DNA from: JACVRW01 sp034664085
GTDB lineage: Bacteria > Actinomycetota > Thermoleophilia > Solirubrobacterales > Thermoleophilaceae
DNA length: 64,000 bases
NCBI GenBank assembly: GCA_034664085.1
Contig: JAXDII010000080.1
Span: forward strand, 1-64,000
Direction: 5' to 3'
Positions within the stretch are counted from its first letter, which is position 1; every line of letters begins with the position of its first letter. This document shows, piece by piece, positions 1 to 10,207 of the stretch. The notes under the pieces are model-generated. The model was not told the origin of the DNA. It ran no database searches and worked only from the letters and a program-made list of their open reading frames with translations. The translations under genes were made by a program, and so were the position numbers.

Positions 1-310
1 CGCCGAGCTTCAGGACGAGCCCCGCATTCCGGGTGCCGGCTGGAACTACGGCCACAGAGGCGCGGTTCAGTGGGCGGTGAAGCTCTGGCAGTGCTTCGGC
101 CGGCTCTCCTTCCACATCGACCAGCCGCTCGAGGCGAGCGACTGCCTGGTCGCCCGCTGGCACGCCTCGGGTACCGGCAAGCGCAGCGGGATCGACGTCG
201 ATATGGGCGGCTACTGCCTCTTCTGCATGCGCGACGCGAAGGTGCTGCGGGTGGAGTTCTTCGAGAGCGAGGGCGCCGCCCTGGAGGCGGCGTCGCTCAC
301 CACTCGCTGA
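1..310 (+). CDS. SnoaL/NTF2-like protein, 3' part only
   Basis: The gene begins before the window. Reading from base 2, about 102 codons are visible, ending at TGA 308-310. The alternation of short strands (WNYGHRGAV, LSFHIDQPLEASDCLVARW, GYCLFCMRDAKVLRVEFF) with a closing Glu/Ala-rich helix fits the cone-shaped NTF2/SnoaL fold, often used by small polyketide cyclase-like or ketosteroid-isomerase-like proteins and by proteins of unknown role. Catalytic residues cannot be assigned without the N-terminus. It converges on and overlaps by 14 bases the methyltransferase on the other strand. Family-level call only. Confidence 0.6.
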   Translation, partial: AELQDEPRIPGAGWNYGHRGAVQWAVKLWQCFGRLSFHIDQPLEASDCLVARWHASGTGKRSGIDVDMGGYCLFCMRDAKVLRVEFFESEGAALEAASLTTR

Positions 311-1085
311 CCTGGTAGTAGAGCCCGTTGGGCTGGCCGTGGATGTCGGTGCCGGGGTGGACCGTGCGCTGGCGTCCGCCGCCCTCTCGGATCATCTGCT
401 CGAAGATCTCGGGATCAGACCCGGCGCCGTTCTCGGCCATGATCACGAGGCCGCCGGGCTGCATGTGCTTCTTGACCGAGGAGTAGAAGCGCCGGTGTAC
501 GTCCCAGTCCGGGTCGAAGACCTGGATGTCGTTCGACCTCTCGGGGTCGGGCAGGAAGTGGGGCGGGTTCGCGACCACGAGGTCCCAGCGCTCCGTGGCG
601 GGGATCTGCTCGAGCGCGTCCGACTCGTAGACCGAGACCCGCTCCTCGAGGCCGTTGTGGGCGGCCGTGCGCCTGGCGCTTGCGACCCCCTGGGCGTCGA
701 TGTCCGAGAGGACCAGGGTCTCGCACCATCCGGCCGCGAACAGCGAGTAGCCGATGTAGCCCGGGCCGGCGCAGAACTCGAACAGGCGGGCACAGCGCCC
801 GACGCCGAGCTCGTTGAGCACGCGCGGGACGTCGCGCCCGAAGGCCAGCCCGCCCCGGTGCTGCTCGGGACGGTCGAAGACCGCGATCCCCCCGTAGAAG
901 GTGACGATGCTCTCGACCGACGGTGCGGATCGCCTGCCGCGCGAGAGCTTGCGCCCGACCTTCTTCGCGAGCAGCCTGGTCAGCTTCCGGCCGTCGTACA
1001 TCTCCTCGACCATGCGCTCGGGGACGTAGGCGTCGATGCGGTAGGCATCGAGCCCGTAGGTGTCGGAGTGCGGCGGGCGTTCCAT
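297..1085 (-). CDS. Class I SAM-dependent methyltransferase (PrmB/HemK-like)
   Basis: 262 residues. The N-terminal 90 residues form an unassigned helical region; a Rossmann methyltransferase domain follows. Motif I reads FEFCAGPGYIG near residues 102-112, the acidic end of strand 2 is SDID near 127-130, and the motif IV tetrapeptide NPPH lies at 173-176. NPPY/NPPH is the signature of enzymes that methylate amide or amino nitrogens (HemK/PrmB, Dam-type), so the substrate is probably a nitrogen in a protein, nucleic acid or small molecule. It lies 18 bases downstream of the DAHP synthase on the same strand and could be cotranscribed with it. Exact substrate unknown. Confidence 0.75.
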   Translation of the reverse strand: MERPPHSDTYGLDAYRIDAYVPERMVEEMYDGRKLTRLLAKKVGRKLSRGRRSAPSVESIVTFYGGIAVFDRPEQHRGGLAFGRDVPRVLNELGVGRCARLFEFCAGPGYIGYSLFAAGWCETLVLSDIDAQGVASARRTAAHNGLEERVSVYESDALEQIPATERWDLVVANPPHFLPDPERSNDIQVFDPDWDVHRRFYSSVKKHMQPGGLVIMAENGAGSDPEIFEQMIREGGGRQRTVHPGTDIHGQPNGLYYQVSEW

Positions 1086-1103
1086 AACGGTGGAAGCGGA
1101 GTT

Positions 1104-2150
1104 CTAGCCGACTACCTTGCCCATCGCGTCCACCATCCGCGTGATCTCGTCCGCGAACGCCCCGAAGCGCTCGGTGGGGATCAGCTGGGGGGCGTCGCAA
1201 AGCGCCTCGTCCGGGGCCGGGTGGGCCTCGACGATGATGCCGTCGGCGCCCGCGGCCACAGCCGCGCGAGCCAGCGCCGGCACCAGCTCCCTGCGGCCGG
1301 CGGCGTGCGACGGGTCGACGATCACCGGCAGGTGGGTCTCCTCCTGAAGCACCGGCACCGCGCTGATGTCGAGCGTGAAGCGGGTCGAACGCTCGAACGT
1401 CTTGATCCCGCGCTCGCAGAGGATCACGCGCGGGTTGCCCTCCTTGAGGACGTACTCGGCGGCCATCAGGAGCTCCTCGAGCGAGGCGGACGAGCCGCGC
1501 TTGATCAGCACCGGCTTGTCGGTCTTGCCGACCTCGGAGAGCAGCAGGAAGTTCTGCATGTTGCGCGCGCCGATCTGGAGCACGTCGGCCGTCTCCATGA
1601 CCTCCTCCACGTGGCGCGGGTCGAGCACCTCGGTCACGAGGGGAAGCCCGGTGTCCTCGCGCGCCTCGGCGAGGATGGCGAGCGCCTCGGAGCCGAGTCC
1701 CTGGAAGCTGTAGGGCGAGGTGCGCGGCTTGAAAGCACCTCCGCGCAGCATCGTCGCGCCCGCGGCGTTCACCGCGCGAGCCGTCTCGAGGGTCTGCTCG
1801 CGTGACTCGACGGTGCAGGGCCCGGCGATCAGCCCGAAGTGCTTCCCGCCGAGCCGCCGGCCGCGGACCTGGATGACGGTCGGCTCCGGCGACGCGTCGG
1901 AGGACACGAGCTTGTAGGGCTTGCGCACCGGCAGGACCTTCTCGACGCCGGCGCTGGCCTCGAGCGACAGGCTGCGGATCATCTCGCGGTCCCCGAAGGC
2001 GCTGATCACGATCGAGTCCTTGCCGGGCGCGACACGCCCGTAGGAGCCGGCCTCGCTCAGCTGCAGAAGCACGTGCTCGACCTGATCGTCGGGCGCCTGG
2101 CCGCTCATCATGATCAGCTGCTGGAGCTCCGCTGAATCATCGACGGGCAT
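1104..2150 (-). CDS. aroF: 3-deoxy-7-phosphoheptulonate synthase (DAHP synthase), type I-beta
   Basis: 348 residues from ATG 2150. It condenses phosphoenolpyruvate with erythrose 4-phosphate, the first shikimate-pathway step. An N-terminal ferredoxin-like (ACT-type) regulatory domain occupies about residues 20-85 and ends in the family motif KPYKLVS. The TIM barrel carries GPCTVES at 110-116, LRGGAFKPRTSPYSFQG, the metal/substrate segment ILCERGIKTFE, and DPSHAAGRREL. This matches the Thermotoga/Bacillus type, feedback-regulated through the N-terminal domain. The reading frame stays open further upstream, but that part overlaps the neighbouring gene and is compositionally unlike protein. It lies 23 bases downstream of the class IV PLP gene on the same strand, so it likely supplies chorismate to the PabAB cluster as well as to general metabolism. 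Confidence 0.93.
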   Translation of the reverse strand: MPVDDSAELQQLIMMSGQAPDDQVEHVLLQLSEAGSYGRVAPGKDSIVISAFGDREMIRSLSLEASAGVEKVLPVRKPYKLVSSDASPEPTVIQVRGRRLGGKHFGLIAGPCTVESREQTLETARAVNAAGATMLRGGAFKPRTSPYSFQGLGSEALAILAEAREDTGLPLVTEVLDPRHVEEVMETADVLQIGARNMQNFLLLSEVGKTDKPVLIKRGSSASLEELLMAAEYVLKEGNPRVILCERGIKTFERSTRFTLDISAVPVLQEETHLPVIVDPSHAAGRRELVPALARAAVAAGADGIIVEAHPAPDEALCDAPQLIPTERFGAFADEITRMVDAMGKVVG

Positions 2151-2173
2151 TTGGTCAGTGTAGGACGAACCGG

Positions 2174-2926
2174 CTAATTCAGCCCCCATATTCGGCGCAG
2201 CTCGGCGGCCACTCGAGTGGTCACCTCGCCGGCCTCCCAGTCGCGCACTCCCGCGTAACGCCGCACCGGCTCCACGCCGCGCACCGCACCCGTCATGAAT
2301 GCCTCGTCGGCGTCGGCGAGGCGGTCGGGGCCGAGCGCCTCCTCGCGCACCTCCATGCCGAGCCCACGCGCCGCCTGGATGACCTGCGCGCGGGTGATGC
2401 CGGGGAGCAGGCGACCGTCGGCCGCGGGGGTGAGAAGCACACCACCAGTGACGACGAACAGGCTCCCGCGCGACCCCTCGAGCAGGGTGCCGTCGGAGTC
2501 CACGATCAGCGGCAGGGCGGGATCCGTGGCGGACTCGGCATGCCCGAGCAGCCTGCGGTCCGCCCACTTGTGCGCGCCGATCCCGCCGGCCACGGCCACG
2601 GGCGCCAGCTCGACCGCGCCCGCCCAGCCGGGGAACACGAGCGCCTCGTCGACGGGCACCGCCTTCACGGTCGCCGTCGCTGCGGCGCCGTCGGGATCGG
2701 GCACCACCGTCAGGCGCAGACGCCCGAGCTCGGTGCCCGCCGCGCCCTCGGCCACCAGCTCGCGTGCGCCGGCGGGCAGCGGCAGCCCGTACAGAGCGGA
2801 GAGGCTCGACTCCATGCGCGTCAGGTGAGCGTCGAGCTCCAACGCCCGGCCGGCAACCACGAGGGTTGTCTCGAACACGCCCTGCGCCGGATCGGGGCGC
2901 GGGTGGTCGATTGCCTCGGCGGTCAT
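2174..2926 (-). CDS. pabC: Class IV PLP-dependent enzyme, probable aminodeoxychorismate lyase
   Basis: About 250 residues from the ATG at 2926; an in-frame ATG at 2974 is also possible but would leave only 5 bases to the divergent gene. The fold-type IV core is clear: GVFETT near the start, the PLP lysine in GAHKWADRRLL, the Glu-containing segment DGTLLEGSRGSLFVV, and LLPGITRAQVI. The usual first strand with the DRGLxYGDG motif is missing, so the N-terminus is shorter than normal. Because a PIKGT-type PabAB is encoded 2.5 kb away, conversion of aminodeoxychorismate to p-aminobenzoate is the best guess. Branched-chain or D-amino-acid aminotransferase remain alternatives within the family. Confidence 0.72.
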   Translation of the reverse strand: MTAEAIDHPRPDPAQGVFETTLVVAGRALELDAHLTRMESSLSALYGLPLPAGARELVAEGAAGTELGRLRLTVVPDPDGAAATATVKAVPVDEALVFPGWAGAVELAPVAVAGGIGAHKWADRRLLGHAESATDPALPLIVDSDGTLLEGSRGSLFVVTGGVLLTPAADGRLLPGITRAQVIQAARGLGMEVREEALGPDRLADADEAFMTGAVRGVEPVRRYAGVRDWEAGEVTTRVAAELRRIWGLN

Positions 2927-2979
2927 CGTCTCGGAAACGGCAGCCTCGGCTGGACCACACGCCAAACCCGACATAGCCT

Positions 2980-3684
2980 GTGGAAATGGCCACGACCGAA
3001 TCTGCGCAAGCGCCCGCCAAGGGGGGCCTCGCGGTCACCGTAGCCGATCTCCGCTGCCGCTATCGCAGGGACGGCCTGCGCACCCTGCTCGCCAAGATCG
3101 CGGGTCGCCTGCGCGCGGCCGTGTACTCGGAGAGCGAGGTGGTGGTGCTGGTCAAGGACCTGCGGGACGTCACGGACATGTCCTCCTCGGAGGCGCTGCG
3201 GGTCGAGGACCTCGATGCGAGCCACCTCGGCGCGCTGTACGAGTTCAACCGCAAGCGCTGCAACTCGGGGGCGGACGCCCGGAAGGCGGCGTGGCTGGAG
3301 CGGGGCTACCGCGGCTACGTCGGGTACGTCGGCGAAGAGCTGGTGGGCTACTACTGGTGGGTCGACAGGGAGATCGAGCCGCACCACCCGGACATGGCCA
3401 GCTACGGCCTCGACATCGACCTCCAGGAGGGCGAGGCGTACGGCTTCGACTTCTACCTGCTCGACGAGCACCGCGGCGGCGGCAACTCGATGGAGTTCCT
3501 CCACAAGGTCGAGTCCGGGCTGCGGGATCTCGGCTACGACACCCTCTGGGGCTACGTGGTCGCGGGCAACAAGCCGGCCCGCTGGCTGTACGGCCTGCGC
3601 GGCTACAAACCGGTCAGGAAGGTCGCCGCCCGCCACCTGCTCACGCGCCGAAGCGCTTTTCGGGTTACGGTTGCGGGCGAATGA
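2980..3684 (+). CDS. GNAT-family N-acyltransferase
   Basis: 234 residues from GTG 2980; ATG 2986, two codons later, is equally possible. The C-terminal half is a GNAT fold: strand YGFDFYLLDEHRGGG includes the R-x-x-G-x-G-type acyl-CoA pyrophosphate-binding turn, followed by LGYDTLWGYVVAGNKPARWLYGLRGY, the usual last strands of the fold. The first 80 residues are an extension. It starts a tightly packed rightward set: its stop overlaps the acyl carrier protein start as ATGA. It may acylate an amine or use the carrier protein as acyl donor; that is inferred from context only. Confidence 0.75.
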   Translation: MEMATTESAQAPAKGGLAVTVADLRCRYRRDGLRTLLAKIAGRLRAAVYSESEVVVLVKDLRDVTDMSSSEALRVEDLDASHLGALYEFNRKRCNSGADARKAAWLERGYRGYVGYVGEELVGYYWWVDREIEPHHPDMASYGLDIDLQEGEAYGFDFYLLDEHRGGGNSMEFLHKVESGLRDLGYDTLWGYVVAGNKPARWLYGLRGYKPVRKVAARHLLTRRSAFRVTVAGE

Positions 3685-3935
3685 CAGTTTCAGCAGACAT
3701 CGAGCAGTTCATCTTGAGTGAGCTCACGCAGGGTCGCGGCATCACCGCGATCGATCCGGGGGAGAACCTCCTCAGCAAGGGGATCGTCGACTCGCATGGC
3801 GTCATGGAGCTCGTCGCCTTCCTCGAGGAGCGCTACGGCATCGCGGTGGGCGACGAGGACTTCACCCCGGAGAACTTCGAGAGCGTTGCCAGCATCGATG
3901 GGTTCGTCACGCGCAAGCAGAACCGGCAGGCGTAG
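3681..3935 (+). CDS. Stand-alone acyl carrier protein
   Basis: 84 residues from ATG 3681, which overlaps the GNAT stop codon. The four-helix carrier pattern is plain: LLSKGIVDSHGVMELVAFLEE supplies helix II, with Ser38 in Asp-Ser-His as the phosphopantetheine attachment site (the classical motif is DSL), and IAVGDEDFTPENFESVASID forms loop 2 and helix III. It sits immediately before an adenylate-forming enzyme (9-base gap), the arrangement seen where a free adenylation enzyme loads an acyl group onto a discrete carrier. It is unlike the housekeeping fatty-acid ACP in both context and the DSH site, so it is probably pathway-specific. Confidence 0.88.
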   Translation: MTVSADIEQFILSELTQGRGITAIDPGENLLSKGIVDSHGVMELVAFLEERYGIAVGDEDFTPENFESVASIDGFVTRKQNRQA

Positions 3936-3944
3936 GGCGCGCTC

Positions 3945-5435
3945 ATGCTGATGGAGCTGCTCTATGAGAGCGCGTCCGCGCGTCCTGACGGCGTCGCGCT
4001 CGTGTACCGCGACGAGCGTGTCACCCATGCGGAGCTGGCGGACCGAGTGGAGCGGCTGGCCGCTGGCCTCGCGGATGAGGGGATCGGCGCGGGCGACGCC
4101 GTAGCCCTGCTGCTGCCCAACGACCCCTCGTTCGTGGCGAGCTACTACGCGATCTCCGCGCTCGGAGCGGTCGTCGTGCCGGTCAACCCGGCGTTCAAGC
4201 AGGACGAGCTCGACTTCTACTTCCGCCAGTGCTCCGTGCGCGCCGTGATCAGCGACGAGCGCACCGCCGGCGTCTGCGAGCGCATCGTGGCCGGCTGGGA
4301 CGAGCCCGCGCAGGTGATCACCACCAGCGCGGCGCACGGTCAGGCGCTCACGCTGGACATGCTGATGGAGCGGGACCCCGCCAAGCTCGAGCGGCGCTCA
4401 CCCGACGAGCCGCTGGTCTACATGTTCTCGTCCGGCTCAACCGGGCGCCCCAAGCGCGTTGCGCGCACGCACGCGAACCTGCGCGCGGAGTCGGAGTTCT
4501 ACCCCGGCATCGGCATCGGCCCGGAGGACAGGATCTTCTGCACGGTCCCGCTCTTCCACACCTACGGCATGGGCTGCTGCATGCTGGCGGCCACGCGCAC
4601 CGGGGCCGCCCTCGTCATGCTCGAGGACCCGAACCCCTTCCTCCTGCGCCGCCAGCGGGCCCTCGAGCTGCTGGAGCAGGAACGGGCGACGGTCTATCCC
4701 GGCGTGCCGTTCAACTTCCGGCTGCTGGCCGAGGCCCCCGCCTCCGCGGATCTCTCCTCGCTGCGCCTCTGCTTCTCGGCCGGCACGGCCCTGCCGCGAC
4801 CGTTCTTCGACGCGTTCCTGGACAAGTTCGGCGTGCCGGTGCGCCAGCTCTACGGCTGCACCGAATCCGGCACGCTGACCGTGAACCTCGACTCCGACCC
4901 GGTGACGACGTTCGAGTCGGTCGGCCAGCCGGTCGACGGCGTCGAGGTGAGGATCGAGGACGAGGAGGGGGAGCTGGCGCCCGCCGACACCGTGGGGGAG
5001 GTCGCGGTCAAGAGCCCGGCGCTCACGAGCGGCTACTCGGACCTCGACGACCTCAACCGCCAAGCCTTCCGTGACGGGTTCTTCCTGAGCGGCGATCTCG
5101 GCAAGGTCGACGAGGACGGCCGGCTCACGCTCACGGGACGCAAGAAGCTGCTGATCGAGGTGGGCGGATACAAGGTCGACCCGATCGAGGTCGAGGACGT
5201 GGTCCTCGCGCACCCGAAGGTCGGCCAGGCGGTCGTGGTGGGCGTGGAGACCAAGGTGCCGGGAGAAGAGCTGATCAAGGCGGTCGTCGTGCCCAGCGAG
5301 GACGTCGACGAGCGCGAGCTGATCTCCTTCTGCCAGCAGCGCCTGGCGAACTTCAAGGTGCCGCAGGTGGTCGAGTTCCGCGAGGAGATCCCCACCAGCC
5401 CGCTCGGCAAGATCCTCCGCAAGTACCTCGTCTGA
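3945..5435 (+). CDS. AMP-dependent acyl-CoA/acyl-ACP ligase (paralogue 1)
   Basis: 496 residues, full length for the ANL superfamily. The ATP-binding P-loop motif FSSGSTGRPKRV starts near residue 161, the aryl/acyl pocket region includes FHTYGMGCCML and YGCTESGTL, the hinge region is SGDLGKVDEDGRLTLTGRKK, and the C-terminal catalytic lysine is K489 in LGKILRK. It would adenylate a carboxylic acid and pass it to CoA or to the adjacent carrier protein. It is closely similar along its length to the ligase at 7638-9125, so the two arose by duplication. The substrate cannot be read from sequence here; an arylamine acid or a fatty acid are both possible. Confidence 0.88.
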   Translation: MLMELLYESASARPDGVALVYRDERVTHAELADRVERLAAGLADEGIGAGDAVALLLPNDPSFVASYYAISALGAVVVPVNPAFKQDELDFYFRQCSVRAVISDERTAGVCERIVAGWDEPAQVITTSAAHGQALTLDMLMERDPAKLERRSPDEPLVYMFSSGSTGRPKRVARTHANLRAESEFYPGIGIGPEDRIFCTVPLFHTYGMGCCMLAATRTGAALVMLEDPNPFLLRRQRALELLEQERATVYPGVPFNFRLLAEAPASADLSSLRLCFSAGTALPRPFFDAFLDKFGVPVRQLYGCTESGTLTVNLDSDPVTTFESVGQPVDGVEVRIEDEEGELAPADTVGEVAVKSPALTSGYSDLDDLNRQAFRDGFFLSGDLGKVDEDGRLTLTGRKKLLIEVGGYKVDPIEVEDVVLAHPKVGQAVVVGVETKVPGEELIKAVVVPSEDVDERELISFCQQRLANFKVPQVVEFREEIPTSPLGKILRKYLV

Positions 5436-5502
5436 CCCTCGGGTCGAACTTGGTTCAGATCGCACTCGCGCATATGCGCATCCGGGGTTACGCTGGGGTG
5501 TC

Positions 5503-7637
<2,135 letters not shown>

Positions 7638-7641
<4 letters not shown>

Positions 7642-9125
7642 CGGCGCACGCCTCTCTCGCAGGCGTGACGGAGATGCTGGACGCGAGCGCATCCGCGTCC
7701 GCCGACCGGGTGGCCCTGGTGTACGGCGAGGAGCGGGTCACCTACGCCGACCTCGCCGACCAGGTCGAACGGCTGGCCGGCGCCCTGGCGGCGCGCGGCA
7801 TCGGGCCCGGCGACCCGGTGGCGATCCTGCTGCCGAACGTGCCCGCGTTCGCGACCGCCTTCCTGGGGGTCCTGCGCTCGGGCGCCGTGGTGGTGCCGCT
7901 GAACCCGCAGTTCAAGGAGGCCGAGCTCGAGTTCCACTTCCGCGAGTGCGGCGTCAGGGCCGTCATCACCGACGCGGACGGCATCGACAGCTGCAGGTCC
8001 GTCGCCGCACGGCTGTCCGACCCGCCCGAGCTGTACGACTCCCTGCCCGAGGGCGAGCCCGCCGGGCCGCCGCCCACGCCCGGTCCCGACGACCACGCGG
8101 TGTTCCAGTACTCGTCGGGCTCGACCGGTCGGCCCAAGCGCGTGCCGCGCACCCACGGACAGCTGCGCGCGGAGGCCGACAGCTACGTGGCGGCGACCGG
8201 CATGTCCGCGGAGGACACGCTCTTCTGCACGATCCCCCTGTTCCACACCTACGGGATGGGGTGCTGCCTGCTGGCCGCCGTGCGCAGCGGGGCGACGCTG
8301 GTGCTCTTCGAGGACCCGAACCCCTTCGTGCTCCAGCGGGGGCGGGCGCTGGCGCTGCTCGAGAGAGAGGGCGTGACGCTGTTCCCGGCCGTTCCGTTCA
8401 CGTTCCGCCTGCTCGCCGAGGCGGTCGAGGAAGCCGACCTCTCGGGGCTGCGGCTGTGCTTCTCGGCGGCCGCCGCCCTGCCGCGCTCCACGTTCGACGC
8501 CTTCCACGGCCGGTTCGGCGTCCCGGTTCGCCAGCTCTACGGCTGCACGGAGGCCGGCGCGGTGACCGTGAACACCGACGACGACCCCTATGCCACCGCA
8601 GCCTCGGCCGGCCGCCCGATCGACGGTGTCGAGCTGCGCGTGGTCGACGCGGCGGGCGAGCCCCTGGAGCACGGGCGGATCGGCGAGATCCTCATCCGCA
8701 GCGCGGCGATGACGGCGGGCTACGGGGACGCCGAGGAGCTCAACCGCGAGGCGTTCCGCGACGGCTGGTTCCGCTCGGGCGACCGCGGCCGCGTCGACGA
8801 GGAGGGGCGGCTCTTCATCACCGGGCGCAAGAAGCTCCTGATCGACGTGCGCGGGGACAAGGTCGACCCGATCGAGGTCGAGGACGTGCTCGCCGTGCAC
8901 CCGAAGGTGGAGGAGGTCGTGGTCGTCGGCGTGGACAGCGGCGTCCCCGGCGAGGAGCTGGTCAAGGCAGTGGTCGTGCCGGCGGGGGACTGCCAGGAGC
9001 GCGAGCTGATCCGGTACTGCCGGGAGCGGCTGGCCGACTACAAGGTCCCGAGCCGCGTGGAGTTCCGCGAGGAGATGCCGGTGGGCACCGGCGGCAAGGT
9101 CCTGCGCAAGTACCTGATCGACTGA
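7638..9125 (+). CDS. AMP-dependent acyl-CoA/acyl-ACP ligase (paralogue 2)
   Basis: 495 residues from GTG 7638, overlapping the pabAB stop as GTGA, so translation is probably coupled. ANL-superfamily landmarks match paralogue 1: YSSGSTGRPKRV near residue 158, FHTYGMGCCLL, YGCTEAGAV, the hinge SGDRGRVDEEGRLFITGRKK, and C-terminal lysine K487 in GGKVLRK. The two differ mainly in the first 150 residues and at pocket positions, which suggests different acid substrates or different acceptors. Its coupling to pabAB makes a p-aminobenzoate-type acid a reasonable candidate substrate; this is inference. Confidence 0.87.
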
Positions 9126-9151
9126 CGCCCGCTGCTAGCGTCATTCGCCCG

Positions 9152-10207
9152 ATGGAAGTGGGCCTGTACACCTTCGCGGAGCTGGCCGCCGATCCCGGTA
9201 CGGGCGGCACCATCAGCCCCGAGCAGCGCCTGCGTGACCTGATGGAGGAGATCGAGCTGGCCGACCAGGTCGGGCTCGACGTGTTCGGCGTGGGGGAGCA
9301 TCACCGGCCCGACTTCGCCGTCTCCGCGCCCGCGGTCCTGCTTGCGGCCGCCGCCGTGCGCACCGAGCGCATCCGCCTCAGCAGCGCGGTCTCCGTGCTC
9401 AGCTCCGACGACCCGGTGCGTGTCTTCCAGGAGTTCTCCACCGTCGACCTGCTCTCCGGCGGCCGGGCGGAGATCATGGCGGGACGCGGCTCTTTCATCG
9501 AGTCCTTTCCGCTGTTCGGCTACGACCTCGACGACTACGACGAGCTGTTCGCCGAGAAGCTGGAGCTGCTCCTGAGGCTGCGCGAGACCGAGCGCGTGAC
9601 CTGGGCGGGCAAGCACCGCGCGGCCCTCGACGACGCCGGCGTCTACCCGCGCCCGGTCCAGGAGCGCCTCCCGATCTGGGTGGCCGTGGGCGGCACGCCT
9701 CAGTCGATCGTGCGTGCCGCGACGCTGGGGCTGCCGCTGGCGCTGGCCATCATCGGCGGCCTGCCGGAGCGCTTCGCGCCGCTCATCGGCCTCTACCGCG
9801 AGGCCGCCGCCCGCGCCGGCCACGATCCGGCCGGCATGCCCGTCGGCATCAACTCGCACACCTACGTGGCCGACACCTCGCAGCAGGCGGCCGACGAGTT
9901 CTTTCCCGCCTACGCGGCGATGATGAACCGGATCGGGCGCGAGCGCGGGTGGTCGACGATGACGCGCCAGCAGTTCGAGTCGTCGCGCTCGCCGCGCGGC
10001 TCGCTGGTCGTCGGCAGCCCCCAGGAGGTGATCGAGAAGATCCTCTTCGAGCACGAGCTGTTCGGCCACCAGCGCTTCCTGGCGCAGATGAGCGTCGGCA
10101 ACCTCCCGCACCGCAACGTCATGCGTGCCATCGAGCTGCTCGGCACCGAGGTGGCGCCGGTGGTGCGCGACGAGGTCGCGCGGCGCGAGGCCGGCAAGGC
10201 CGCCTAG
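9152..10207 (+). CDS. LLM-class flavin-dependent oxidoreductase (luciferase-like)
   Basis: 351 residues from ATG 9152, 26 bases after the ligase. Features of the bacterial-luciferase-like TIM barrel: VGLYTFAEL at the N-terminus, GLDVFGVGEHHRPDF (the usual GEHH segment), RIRLSSAVSVLSSDDPVRVFQEFSTVDLLSGGRAEIMAGRG, and VGSPQEVIEKI near the C-terminus. Such enzymes use reduced FMN or F420 for oxygenations or dehydrogenations. Position at the end of the rightward set suggests a tailoring oxidation. It ends in a CTAG shared with the convergent sugar dehydrogenase. Confidence 0.88.
   Translation: MEVGLYTFAELAADPGTGGTISPEQRLRDLMEEIELADQVGLDVFGVGEHHRPDFAVSAPAVLLAAAAVRTERIRLSSAVSVLSSDDPVRVFQEFSTVDLLSGGRAEIMAGRGSFIESFPLFGYDLDDYDELFAEKLELLLRLRETERVTWAGKHRAALDDAGVYPRPVQERLPIWVAVGGTPQSIVRAATLGLPLALAIIGGLPERFAPLIGLYREAAARAGHDPAGMPVGINSHTYVADTSQQAADEFFPAYAAMMNRIGRERGWSTMTRQQFESSRSPRGSLVVGSPQEVIEKILFEHELFGHQRFLAQMSVGNLPHRNVMRAIELLGTEVAPVVRDEVARREAGKAA

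Noticed and set aside
339..1805. Long open frame on the plus strand opposite the methyltransferase and DAHP synthase
   Set aside because: It is the antisense shadow of two well-supported minus-strand genes; composition is Arg/Gly/Val-rich without motifs. High GC content gives many such open frames across the window.
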